A stretch of DNA of 64,000 bases from the NCBI RefSeq assembly GCF_000403355.2, contig NZ_KE159646.1:757420-821419 (forward strand), given 5' to 3'. The stretch comes from Adlercreutzia caecimuris B7. GTDB taxonomy: Bacteria > Actinomycetota > Coriobacteriia > Coriobacteriales > Eggerthellaceae. The first letter of the stretch is position 1. Every line of letters starts with the position of its first letter. Below the pieces are notes generated by a model. It did not search any database. It was not told the DNA's origin and saw only the letters and a program-made list of their open reading frames with translations. Positions 1-7,705 of this stretch are shown here, in pieces. The translations under genes and the position numbers were made by a program.

Positions 1-302
1 AAGCGGGCGAGCAAAGCCTCACGCTGACGCTCGCCGATGCCGCGGATGCGGCGGCTCTCGGCGATCTGGAGCTCCCTCATGATGCGCTCGGCCTTGGCCT
101 TGCCGTAGCCGGGCAGCGTCTCGATGAGCGTCGAGATCTTCATGCGGCCCACAATGGGGTCCTCGCGCATGTCGAGCACCTGGGCAACGGTGAGCTTACC
201 GGCCTTCAGCTCTTCACGAACCTGGGCGCGCTTGATGCGGGCGGCCTTTGCCTTCTCAAGAGCCTCGGCACGAGCCTCGGGGCTGAGTTCGGGGATAGCC
301 AT
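1..302 (-). CDS. mihF: Integration host factor, actinobacterial type (partial)
   Basis: Small nucleoid-associated DNA-binding protein of the mIHF family, which bends DNA and is unrelated to proteobacterial IHF. One hundred codons are visible before the gene leaves the window. It starts at an ATG at 302 with GGAAGGAG nine bases upstream. The N-terminus reads MAIPELSPEARAEAL and is followed by a charged helix; the segment LPGYGKAKAERIM and RIRGIGERQREALL near the edge match the helix-two-turn-helix DNA-binding part of the family. It lies downstream of pyrF on the same strand. The pyrF-mihF order is known from other actinobacteria and supports both the call and the lineage. Confidence 0.9.
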   Translation of the reverse strand, partial: MAIPELSPEARAEALEKAKAARIKRAQVREELKAGKLTVAQVLDMREDPIVGRMKISTLIETLPGYGKAKAERIMRELQIAESRRIRGIGERQREALLAR

Positions 303-575
303 GATATTGTTCTCCTTCCGGTTAGGGCTGGCGAAATAGTACCACGGGTATTGTTGACAAAACAACACGCAATTTGTGCAGAAACGCTAAACGTGATAAT
401 TCCTTCAATTTTTCTGGCCTCATCGGGGCTTTTCCTTGAAGATGACTCTAGAAAAAGTTGGAGTTGGCTCAAATATGCAACCCCTAGCAAGACGGAAGAG
501 CGCGCAGCGGCCGCAACCTGACGCGCGGGCTGCGGCGGAATATCGCCGTCCGTCGCAGCCCGCACCGGAAATTCC
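303..575 (-). other. pyrF-mihF intergenic region with large hairpin
   Basis: No gene is seen here. Next to the pyrF stop there is a 10-bp perfect stem (525-534 with 554-563, GCGGGCTGCG and its complement) enclosing a second small inverted repeat. It has no T-run on the minus strand, so it is at best a weak terminator or a processing structure. The part from about 340 to 480 is much richer in A and T than its surroundings and probably holds the mihF promoter, but I could not fix one convincing -35/-10 pair. Confidence 0.35.
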
Positions 576-1304
576 CTAGGCCAGCTCGGCCGCAATGGCC
601 TCGAAAGCGGCCACCGGGTCGGCGGCCTCGGTGATGGGCCGGCCCACCACGATGTGCGAGGCCCCGTTGGCGAAGGCCTGGGCGGGCGTGGCCACGCGGC
701 TCTGATCGCCCAGGGCGGCGCCGGCCGGACGCACGCCGGGGGTGACGATGAACCCGTCGGGGCCCAAGATCTCCCGCAGGACGCTTGCCTCCTGGGGCGA
801 GGCCACCACGCCGGAGATGCCCGCCTGCTTGGCCTGGGCCGCCAGGGCCGCCACCTGCTCGGGCAAAGGCCGCGTGACGCCCGTGGCCGCCAGGGTGGCG
901 GCGTCCATGGAGGTGAGCACGGTGATGCCCAGGGTAGCGGGCACCTCCCCGCCCCACTCGGCCGCGCCGGCCGCCGCTCCGCGCTGGGCCGCCTCCATCA
1001 TGGGGATACCGCCCACGGTGTGCATGGTGATCATGTCGGCTCCGCTGGCCGCCGCCGAGCGGGCGGCCCCTTCCACCTGGTGCGGGATGTCGTGGAACTT
1101 CAGATCCAGAAAAACGTTGAAGCCGCGGCGCTTGAACATCTTCACGATGGCGGGCCCCTCGGCGTAGTACAGCGTCATGCCGATCTTGAGCCACTGCGCG
1201 TGGCCCTGAAGCTTGTCGGCCAGCGCGATGGCCTCCCAGGCGTCGCAGTCGAGGGCCACGATGACGCGGTCGCGGGCGGGAATGGAATCGAAGGAGGTTA
1301 GCAC
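576..1304 (-). CDS. pyrF: Orotidine 5'-phosphate decarboxylase
   Basis: Decarboxylates OMP to UMP, the last step of de novo pyrimidine synthesis. The product has 242 residues, normal for the short bacterial form. The catalytic motif DLKFHDIP lies at residues 67-74 with the Lys and Asp expected of the family; LKIG near residue 39, PGVRPAG and HIVVGRPIT near the C-terminus form the phosphate-binding side of the barrel. I chose the GTG at 1304, which overlaps the pyrD stop by seven bases and has GGAG eight bases upstream; no ATG start fits. Last gene of the pyrK-pyrD-pyrF operon. Confidence 0.93.
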   Translation of the reverse strand: MLTSFDSIPARDRVIVALDCDAWEAIALADKLQGHAQWLKIGMTLYYAEGPAIVKMFKRRGFNVFLDLKFHDIPHQVEGAARSAAASGADMITMHTVGGIPMMEAAQRGAAAGAAEWGGEVPATLGITVLTSMDAATLAATGVTRPLPEQVAALAAQAKQAGISGVVASPQEASVLREILGPDGFIVTPGVRPAGAALGDQSRVATPAQAFANGASHIVVGRPITEAADPVAAFEAIAAELA

Positions 1305-2230
1305 GTGAGGGCTCCAATCAGCTCGTTGACGTCGGCGACGCCCTGTTCCTCGCAGTAGTCGATGACACCGTCGATGACATCCACGGTGGCGGCGGGATTC
1401 ACGAAGTTCGCGGTGCCCACGGCCACGGCGGTGGCGCCGGCGAGCATGAACTCCACGGCGTCCTCGCCGGTGGAGATGCCGCCCATGCCGAGCACCGGCA
1501 CTTTCACGGCCTGGGCCACCTGCCACACCATGCGCAGGGCCACGGGCTTCACCGCCGGGCCCGAGAAGCCGCCCACCACCCGGGCCAGCTTCGGCGTGCG
1601 CGTGCGCGCATCGATGGCCATGCCCAAAAGCGTGTTGATGAGCGAGATGCCGTCGGCCCCGGCCGCCTCGGCGGCGCGGGCGATCTCGGCCACGTCGGTG
1701 ACGTTGGGGGTGAGCTTCACGATGAGCGGGCGCTTCGTGGCGGCCCGGCACATGCCCACCACCTTCTCCACGCTGGGCACGTGGCAGCCCATGGTCATGC
1801 CGCCGGCGTCCACATTCGGGCACGAGATGTTCACCTCGTAGGCGGCCACGGGAGCCTCTTCCAGGGCCTCGATGACGGCCACGTACTCGTCGAAGGAATG
1901 CCCCGACACGTTCACCATGGCCGTGGCGCCGATGGAAGCGAGCCAGGGCAGCTCCACCTCCTTCAGGTGCGCGACCCCGGGGTTCTGCAGCCCGATGGAG
2001 TTCAGCATACCCGAAGCCGTCTCGGCGATGCGGGGGCTCGCATTGCCCTCCCAGCCGTTGAGCGACACGCCCTTGGTGGTGACGGCGCCCAAGGCCGCCA
2101 CATCCACGAAGTCGTGGTACTCGCGTCCGGCGCCGAAGGTGCCCGAGGCGGTGGTGACCGGGTTTTTCATGGCCAGGCCGCCGAGGTTCACGGCCAGCTT
2201 GACCGATGTCTCTTTGGGGGAACGCTGCAT
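1298..2230 (-). CDS. pyrD: Dihydroorotate dehydrogenase B, catalytic subunit
   Basis: FMN-containing catalytic subunit of the class 1B enzyme, which oxidises dihydroorotate to orotate and passes electrons to PyrK and then NAD. It has 310 residues. Lys53 in TTKGVS and Cys137 in NISCPN sit where the FMN-binding lysine and the catalytic cysteine of class 1 enzymes are; GMGGIS and AVAVGTANF near the end bind FMN phosphate. The ATG at 2230 overlaps the pyrK stop codon (TAATG), so the two subunits are translationally coupled, fitting their one-to-one complex. Confidence 0.95.
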   Translation of the reverse strand: MQRSPKETSVKLAVNLGGLAMKNPVTTASGTFGAGREYHDFVDVAALGAVTTKGVSLNGWEGNASPRIAETASGMLNSIGLQNPGVAHLKEVELPWLASIGATAMVNVSGHSFDEYVAVIEALEEAPVAAYEVNISCPNVDAGGMTMGCHVPSVEKVVGMCRAATKRPLIVKLTPNVTDVAEIARAAEAAGADGISLINTLLGMAIDARTRTPKLARVVGGFSGPAVKPVALRMVWQVAQAVKVPVLGMGGISTGEDAVEFMLAGATAVAVGTANFVNPAATVDVIDGVIDYCEEQGVADVNELIGALTC

Positions 2231-3024
2231 TACCACACCACCTCCGTCGCGGGGAACACCGGGCCGTCCACGCAGGCGCGGCGCTTGCCGTCCACCGTGT
2301 CGACCACGCAGGACAAACACGCCCCCACACCGCAGGCCATGCGGCGCTCGAGGGACACCTCGCAGAACACGCTCGCATCGGCGGCCATGGCGGCCACGAT
2401 GCGCATGAGCGGCTCCGGCCCGCAGCAGGCCACGTAATCGTAGGGGGCGCCCTCCGCGGCGGCCGCGGCAAGGGCCTCTTCCACGAGCGGCGTGCAGAAG
2501 CCGGCGCGCCCGAAAGTGCCGTCGTCGGTGGAGCAGGCCGGCTCGCAGCCGAGAGCGACCCCGTAGCGCTCGCGGGCCACGAGGGCATCGATGGTGGAGG
2601 CGCCGAGCACGGCCGTCACCTCCGCGCCGGACGCCTTGAGCTCTTCCACGAGCGGGTACAGAGGCGCGCTTCCCACGCCGCCGGCCACGACGAGCGCCCG
2701 CTTGCAGCCCGCGGGGGGCTGCCAGCCGCGGCCGATGGCGCCGATGAGCTCCACCGCATCGCCGGGGACGAGCGCGGTCATGCGGTCGGTGCCGAAGCCG
2801 AGCACCTGGTACATCATGTCCACGGTGCCCGCCTGCGCATCGGCCGCGTAGATGCCCAAAGGCCGGCGCAGGATATGGTCGTCCATGCCGGGCACGCGCA
2901 CGTGCACGAACTGCCCCGGCCGCGCCGCCGCCGCGATCTCGGGCGCGGCCACGGTCATGAGCCAGATGTTGCACCCCGCTTCCTCGTTCACCAGAATGGG
3001 GGCGTTCTCGTTGCAAAGCGCCAT
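2230..3024 (-). CDS. pyrK: Dihydroorotate dehydrogenase B, electron transfer subunit
   Basis: FAD and 2Fe-2S subunit that moves electrons from PyrD to NAD. The product has 264 residues. RRPLGIY at 53-59 is the FAD-binding motif, VVAGGVGSAPLYPL is the nucleotide-binding loop, and Cys231, Cys236, Cys239 and Cys251 form the iron-sulfur site. I chose the ATG at 3024, which has AGGAGA directly upstream, over an in-frame ATG at 3039 without a ribosome site. A TAGAAT hexamer at 3067-3072 could be the -10 box of this operon, but no -35 is visible. First gene of pyrK-pyrD-pyrF, which here is separated from pyrR-pyrB-pyrC by an importer operon. Confidence 0.94.
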   Translation of the reverse strand: MALCNENAPILVNEEAGCNIWLMTVAAPEIAAAARPGQFVHVRVPGMDDHILRRPLGIYAADAQAGTVDMMYQVLGFGTDRMTALVPGDAVELIGAIGRGWQPPAGCKRALVVAGGVGSAPLYPLVEELKASGAEVTAVLGASTIDALVARERYGVALGCEPACSTDDGTFGRAGFCTPLVEEALAAAAAEGAPYDYVACCGPEPLMRIVAAMAADASVFCEVSLERRMACGVGACLSCVVDTVDGKRRACVDGPVFPATEVVW

Positions 3025-3114
3025 AGGCTCTCCTGTCACATCGCGTCCGTCAAAACGTTGGATGACATTCTAGCGCATAATGGCCGCTCCCTACCCCGCC
3101 GTCGTCTGGAGGCT

Positions 3115-3233
3115 GGCCCCGAATCGGCTCTCGTGTCGGCACAGGCGGCGATTTGGGGCCGGAAGCAACCCCCGCAACACGCAGAATGGCCCCGAAGCGA
3201 AGGACGTGTCGCCACATCCGCCGATTCGGGGCC
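3115..3233. repeat. Pair of 46-bp direct repeats with inverted ends
   Basis: Two 46-bp units, 3115-3160 and 3188-3233, match at 35 of 46 positions by my count. Each begins GGCCCCGAA and ends TTCGGGGCC or TTTGGGGCC, so each is also an inverted repeat. They lie in the roughly 480-bp gene-free stretch between the iron importer and pyrK. The matching centre contains CGTGTCG and CACA. This could be a small interspersed palindromic repeat or a pair of protein-binding sites; I cannot tell which. Confidence 0.55.
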
Positions 3234-3261
3234 GGAAAGTCGGGAAGCGGGGCCGACGGCG

Positions 3262-3327
3262 CTACTTCTTGGTCTTCACTGCCTTGGCCTTCGACCAGGC
3301 GGAGTAGTAGTACGTGCCGCCCGCCTT
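3262..3327 (-). pseudogene. C-terminal remnant of a surface or Fn3-type protein
   Basis: A 21-codon open stretch ending in TAG at 3262-3264 reads KAGGTYYYSAWSKAKAVKTK followed by Lys and the stop. The YYYSAWSKAK pattern followed by a basic tail is typical of the last strand of fibronectin-III-like or wall-repeat domains that end many Gram-positive surface proteins. An in-frame stop lies directly upstream, and I see no continuation in the other frames. I infer that this is the leftover 3' end of a deleted gene. The match is from memory of such domains, not from a search. Confidence 0.5.
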
Positions 3328-3502
3328 CTATGCATTTGCGCAAAAGCAACCGGCCTTGGAGCCAGGTTCAACGGCACCAGAGCGGCCAAGCAACATCGAC
3401 CATCGGCCACCCGGGGAAAGCCGCCGGGAAAGGCGGCTCGTCGCTGCGGTTTTCCGCGAAAGCCCCGACCGCCCGCTGCGGCGAACATCGCGGCTGAGGC
3501 CC

Positions 3503-4384
3503 CTAGCGGGCCAACCGGTAGCTCACGAGGCTGGGGCGGCCGGTCCAGGGGTCGGGCTCGATGAGGGCATCCAGGCCGAACACCTCGCGCAGCATGGCCG
3601 GGGTCATGACCTCCTCGGGCGTGCCGGCCCCGCGGATGGAGCCGTCCTTCAGCGCGATCATCCAATCGGCGACGCGGGCGGCCAGGTTCAGCTCGTGGAT
3701 CACCAACGCGATGGTCTTGCCCTGCTCCTTGTTCAGCGAGCACAGCAGTTCCAGCACTTCCAGCTGGTGGGCCATGTCCAGGTAGGTCGTGGGCTCGTCC
3801 AGCAGGATGAGGTCGGTGTCCTGGGCAAGGGCCATGGCGATCCAGGCCCGCTGACGCTGGCCGCCGGACAGGGCGTCCAGGGCCCGGCCGCCGAAATCGT
3901 CCAGGTGCGTGATGGCCAGGGCCCAGGCGATGATCTCGCGGTCGCGGGCCGAAAGGCGCCCGAAGCCCCTCTGGTGCGGATAGCGGCCGAGCGCCACCAG
4001 CTCTCCCACGGTCAGGCCGCCCGGGGCCTCGGGAGCCTGGGGCAGCAGCGCCATCTTGCGGGCCACCTCGGCCGTGGGCATCTCGGCGATGGCCCGGCCG
4101 TCCAGATACACCGCGCCGGCCGCCAGGGGCATGGTGCGGGAAAGGGCCTTCAGAAGCGTCGATTTCCCGCAGCCGTTGGGGCCGATGATGGCGGTGACCT
4201 CGCCGGCGGGCACGGCCACGTCCATGGGCTCGATGATGAGACGGTCCCCGTAGCCCACGGCCACCCCCTCGCCCCGCAGGGCTGCATCGGTAAACCGCTC
4301 GCAGGTGCGGTCGCAGGTCTCGCAGAAGGCAGTTTTCTCGTTGTCCGGTGCCATCGACGGCGATGGCGTCGCAGTCGGCTCCAC
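3503..4384 (-). CDS. Iron-siderophore-type ABC transporter ATPase
   Basis: FecE/FepC-type ATPase that drives uptake of an iron chelate, haem or cobalamin through the two permeases encoded upstream. Walker A GPNGCGKST is at residues 68-76, the signature LSGGQRQRA and Walker B LILLDEPT follow, and VIHELN holds the switch histidine. It has 293 residues, starting at a GTG at 4384 with AGGGGA upstream, 13 bases after the permease stop. An unusual N-terminal extension of about 37 residues contains CETCDRTC, whose three cysteines could bind metal; an internal start would remove it. The substrate cannot be read from this subunit. Confidence 0.9.
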   Translation of the reverse strand: MEPTATPSPSMAPDNEKTAFCETCDRTCERFTDAALRGEGVAVGYGDRLIIEPMDVAVPAGEVTAIIGPNGCGKSTLLKALSRTMPLAAGAVYLDGRAIAEMPTAEVARKMALLPQAPEAPGGLTVGELVALGRYPHQRGFGRLSARDREIIAWALAITHLDDFGGRALDALSGGQRQRAWIAMALAQDTDLILLDEPTTYLDMAHQLEVLELLCSLNKEQGKTIALVIHELNLAARVADWMIALKDGSIRGAGTPEEVMTPAMLREVFGLDALIEPDPWTGRPSLVSYRLAR

Positions 4385-4397
4385 AGCACTCCCCTCT

Positions 4398-5402
4398 CTA
4401 GGATCTGGCTAGCAAGTACAGAAAATACGGGGCGCCGATGACCGCCGCCACGATGCCCACCGGAATCTCGTTGGGCGCGAGCAGCGTGCGCGAGACGATG
4501 TCGGCGATAAGCATGAGAGTGGCCCCCACGAGCACGCTGGCCGGCACGAGCACGCGGAAGGAGGGCCCCACCAGGCGCCGGGCCACATGGGGGCAGACAA
4601 GCCCCACGAAGGTGAGGCCGCCTCCCACCGCGCAGCAGAGCCCCGAGGCCCCCACGGCCACAGCCGTGAGCGCCGCCGTGGCCCGGGGCACGTTCGCCCC
4701 CAGCCCCGTAGCGGCCGCCGCGCCGAGCCCCAGCACGTCCAGGGTGCGGGCCTGATAGAGGGCCAGTGCCGTCAGCACCCCGAGCCCCGCAGCCAGAATG
4801 GGGATGTTCTCCCAGGTGGCTCCCCAGATGTTGCCGGCGATCCAACTCTGCACGAAGGCGTAGTCCCCATCGGGCAGCGACAGCATGAGCAGCGAGGTGG
4901 CACTGGAGAGCCCCGTGGCCAGGGCCACGCCGATCAGCAGCACCCGCCGCGGGCTGGAGGCGCCGCGCACCACCGACAGCCGCCAGCCGGCGAAGGCCAC
5001 GGCCGCCGAGCCGGCGAAGGCGAGCAGGGGCAGGGCCACCGTGCTCGAAACGAGGCCCGCAGGCACGAACACGATGAAGGCGGCCACGAACAGCCCGGCC
5101 CCGGCGTTGATGCCGAGCACGCCCGGGTCGGCCATGTCGTTGCGCGACACCCCCTGCAGAAGGCAGCCGGCCAAAGAGAGTCCCGCGCCCACGAGCAGGG
5201 CCGTGAGCACCCGGGGCAGGCGCAGCTCCACCAGGGTGTAGGTCAGGCTCGCCGGGGCCGTGCCCCGGGCGATCTGCCCCAATTCGTCCAGGGAGATGCT
5301 GCGATAGCCGGCGTTGATGTCGGCCCAGAGCGCGAGTGCGGCCGCCAGGGCCAGAAGGGCGATCATCGCCGCGCCGCGATGGCGCCTCAGCGTCTCAGTC
5401 AA
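4398..5402 (-). CDS. FecCD-family permease, second subunit
   Basis: Integral membrane permease of the BtuC/FecCD family, with about ten predicted helices. Family landmarks are GCLLQGVSRNDMADPGVLG near the first third and a C-terminal part with FVGLVCPHVARRLVG and APNEIPVGIV, the loop that contacts the ATPase. I chose the TTG at 5402, which overlaps the previous permease stop and has AGGGAGG about ten bases upstream, giving 334 residues. An ATG at 5366 would cut off twelve residues before the first helix and has no ribosome site. Paired with the 5395-6393 product as a heterodimer. Confidence 0.87.
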   Translation of the reverse strand: MTETLRRHRGAAMIALLALAAALALWADINAGYRSISLDELGQIARGTAPASLTYTLVELRLPRVLTALLVGAGLSLAGCLLQGVSRNDMADPGVLGINAGAGLFVAAFIVFVPAGLVSSTVALPLLAFAGSAAVAFAGWRLSVVRGASSPRRVLLIGVALATGLSSATSLLMLSLPDGDYAFVQSWIAGNIWGATWENIPILAAGLGVLTALALYQARTLDVLGLGAAAATGLGANVPRATAALTAVAVGASGLCCAVGGGLTFVGLVCPHVARRLVGPSFRVLVPASVLVGATLMLIADIVSRTLLAPNEIPVGIVAAVIGAPYFLYLLARS

Positions 5403-6393
5403 GGCCCGTCGCCTCCCTTCGGGCGCACCAGATGAAGAAGGGCACGCCCACGATGGCGAAGATGATGCCGATGGGCACCTCGCTCGGGGCGATGAGGGTG
5501 CGGGCCGCCGCGTCGGCCAGGAGCATGAAGGCCGACCCCGCCACAAGGGAGGCGGGGATGACGGCCCGGTAGTCGGCCCCCACGAAGCGCCGCACGATGT
5601 GGGGCACCATAAGACCCACGAAGGCCACGGGACCCGCTAGGGCCACGGCGGCCCCGGCCAGCACGAGAACGACCGCCAGGCACAGCGCCCGGGACTTCCC
5701 CACGGCCACGCCGAGACCGGCCGCCGCCTCGTCGCCGAGGGACAGCACGCTCACCCGCCGGGCCAGCGCACAGGCGGCAACCAGGGCGACCACCATGAAC
5801 GGGGCCGCCAGCGCCAGGGTGTCGGCGCGGATGCCGGCTACCCCGCCGGCCGTCCAGAAGGTGAGCGCGTAGCCGATGTTGAAGAAGATGGCCACGCCCT
5901 GGGCCAGCGCCGTGAGGAAGAGCCCCACAGCGCAGCCGGCCAGCACCAAGAGCACCGGGTCCATATTGCGCCGCCGGAAGCTCACGGCCCCGAACACTGC
6001 GGCCAGGGCGAGGGCGGCGCCGGCAAAGGAGCAGGCCACCACCCCCGCGAAGCTCATGCCCGGAAGCAGCGCCAGGCACAGTGCCAAAGCGAAGGCGGCG
6101 CCGGCGTTGATGCCGAGCAGACCCGAATCGGCCAGCGGGTTGCGCGTGACCCCCTGCATGATGGCACCGGCCACGGCGAAGGCGGCGCCCACGAGGATGC
6201 ACCCCAGGGTGCGGGGCCCGCGCAGCTCGAGCACGGCCACGCGCTCCTGGTTCGCCATGTCCGGCGCCACGAGCGCGCCGATCACCTGGTCGGGCGCGAT
6301 GGGGGTGCTGCCGACGAACAGCGACAGCCCGGCCGCCAGGGCCACGGCCGCGATGCCGGCGAGCAGGAACACCGATGTTCTCAGGCGCGACAA
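5395..6393 (-). CDS. FecCD-family permease, first subunit
   Basis: Membrane permease of 332 residues, partner of the product of 4398-5402. It contains GAIMQGVTRNPLADSGLLG, the family pattern near helices 2-3, and FVGLMVPHIVRRFVG and APSEVPIGII at the C-terminal ATPase-contact loop. The start is a TTG at 6393 with GGGGAG eight bases upstream, only 12 bases after the stop of the binding-protein gene. The four genes of this importer form one minus-strand unit with gaps of 13 bases or fewer. Confidence 0.9.
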   Translation of the reverse strand: MSRLRTSVFLLAGIAAVALAAGLSLFVGSTPIAPDQVIGALVAPDMANQERVAVLELRGPRTLGCILVGAAFAVAGAIMQGVTRNPLADSGLLGINAGAAFALALCLALLPGMSFAGVVACSFAGAALALAAVFGAVSFRRRNMDPVLLVLAGCAVGLFLTALAQGVAIFFNIGYALTFWTAGGVAGIRADTLALAAPFMVVALVAACALARRVSVLSLGDEAAAGLGVAVGKSRALCLAVVLVLAGAAVALAGPVAFVGLMVPHIVRRFVGADYRAVIPASLVAGSAFMLLADAAARTLIAPSEVPIGIIFAIVGVPFFIWCARREATGLD

Positions 6394-6405
6394 GGGACCG
6401 CTCCC

Positions 6406-7401
6406 CTAGGCGGCCGCATCCGCATGGGCGCGGAAGAAGTCCGTGAACGCCTGCAGCTGGTTGGTCAGCGTGATGGGGTCGCGGTGCATGAAAGCCACCT
6501 GCTCGTAGGGCATCACGAGGCCGTTCTTGACAGCCGGCAGGTTCTTCCACAGCTGGGAATCGTCCACATAGGCCGCGTCGGCCCCGTCCAGCACGCCGTA
6601 GCAGATGAAGTCGCCGGCGTAGTCGGGCAGCGCCTCCACCGCGATCACCTTATAGGCCTCGTCCCCCTCCACCATGGGGCCCTGGATGGCCTCAGGCGCC
6701 TTTAGCCCCCACATATCGTAGAGGATGGAACCGCCGCGGGCGAAGTGGCTGCCCATGGTGTAGATCTCCTGGGGCCACACCTCCAGGATGGACACGGTGC
6801 GGTCTCCCACGATGCCCACGATCTCGTCCTTCACCGTGGCCACCTTGTCGTTGAACTCGCTGATGTAGGCCTCGGCCTCCTCGGTCTTGTTCACGAGCCC
6901 CGCGATGTAGCGGAACAGCTCCTCGTCGGAGCGGGTGCCGTCGGCGATGTAGACCGTCGGCGCGATCTTGGCGTACTTGTCGTAGTCGGCCTCGGTGATG
7001 GTGACGATGAGGTCGGGCTGCTTCTCGGCGATCATCTCCAGGGAGGTCTCGGCCGACGTGGTGTTCAGCGCCTCGATGCCGTCGCACAGCCCCGCCAGGA
7101 AGGGGTTGTTCAGCGCATAGGGGCTCGCGATGACCGGCTTTGCGTCCACGGCCAGAAACTCGCCGAGATAGTAGTCGGTCACAATGGTCTGGGGGTTCGC
7201 GGGAATCTCCACCGGCCCCTTGTCGGTATCCACGGTGCGCATGCCCGAGCCGGAGGCACCGGCGCCGGCGTCACTGGCCGCGCCGGCGTCACCGGAGCCG
7301 GAGTCAGTGCCGGTCACACCTGAGGCGCACCCCCCGAGCACGGGGGTCAGTGCGGCAATGCCGAGGAAAGCGGCGAAGGTGCGGCGGGAAAGAGGGGCCA
7401 T
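6406..7401 (-). CDS. Iron-chelate-type substrate-binding lipoprotein
   Basis: Extracytoplasmic solute-binding protein of the FecB/FepB (helical-backbone) type, 331 residues. The signal peptide has a twin-arginine-like SRRTF at residues 5-9 and a lipobox ending LGGC with Cys25, so it is probably a lipid-anchored, possibly Tat-exported protein; a tatA gene is present at 31950-32222. A Gly/Ala/Ser linker follows, then the binding domain with QPDLIVTI and EVWPQEIYTMG segments. The ATG at 7401 has AAAGGAA upstream. Paired operator-like sites at 7434-7479 suggest metal-dependent control. Whether the ligand is a siderophore, haem or a corrinoid is open. Confidence 0.87.
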   Translation of the reverse strand: MAPLSRRTFAAFLGIAALTPVLGGCASGVTGTDSGSGDAGAASDAGAGASGSGMRTVDTDKGPVEIPANPQTIVTDYYLGEFLAVDAKPVIASPYALNNPFLAGLCDGIEALNTTSAETSLEMIAEKQPDLIVTITEADYDKYAKIAPTVYIADGTRSDEELFRYIAGLVNKTEEAEAYISEFNDKVATVKDEIVGIVGDRTVSILEVWPQEIYTMGSHFARGGSILYDMWGLKAPEAIQGPMVEGDEAYKVIAVEALPDYAGDFICYGVLDGADAAYVDDSQLWKNLPAVKNGLVMPYEQVAFMHRDPITLTNQLQAFTDFFRAHADAAA

Positions 7402-7433
7402 GGTCAGTTCCTTTCTCTTTGTTGACGAGATTA

Positions 7434-7479
7434 GTTAGCTTTAGCAAACTTACGGCGGGAGATGTTAGCATAGGTTTAC
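7434..7479 (-). promoter_or_regulatory. Two operator-like sites before the iron importer
   Basis: Two 16-bp sites starting 30 bp apart, GTTAGCTTTAGCAAAC at 7434-7449 and GTTAGCATAGGTTTAC at 7464-7479, lie just upstream of the binding-protein start in a locally AT-rich patch. The first is an imperfect palindrome (GTTAGC against GCAAAC). The spacing is about three helical turns. The GTTAGC cores resemble half of a DtxR/IdeR iron box, but the match is partial. A possible -35 on the minus strand is TTGAAC at 7487-7492. Iron-responsive repression is an inference from the sites and the genes they precede. Confidence 0.4.
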
Positions 7480-7646
7480 TTGCTTCGTTCAACTCCGGAG
7501 AAAACCTCCACAAGCGCCGATGCATCCCATTGTAGGAGAGCCCTCCCGCACCGAAACGACCCGATCACCCACACGTTTTCTCCCTGAGGCCCTTTCGTAT
7601 AGAAAGAGAGAGGCCGTCCGCCCCGCAGCCCTTGCCGCCCCCCCAT

Positions 7647-7676
7647 AGAAAAGACCCCCTTCGCTGAAGGGGGTCT
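7647..7676 (-). terminator. Rho-independent terminator after pyrC
   Basis: An 11-bp perfect stem (7652-7662 with 7666-7676, loop of three) is followed on the minus strand by TTTT. It lies about 30 bases beyond the pyrC stop and closes the pyrR-pyrB-pyrC unit, which argues that the importer and pyrK-pyrD-pyrF are transcribed separately. Confidence 0.85.
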
Positions 7677-7705
7677 CGCACGAGCACTGGTATCGAAAGC
7701 CGGGG

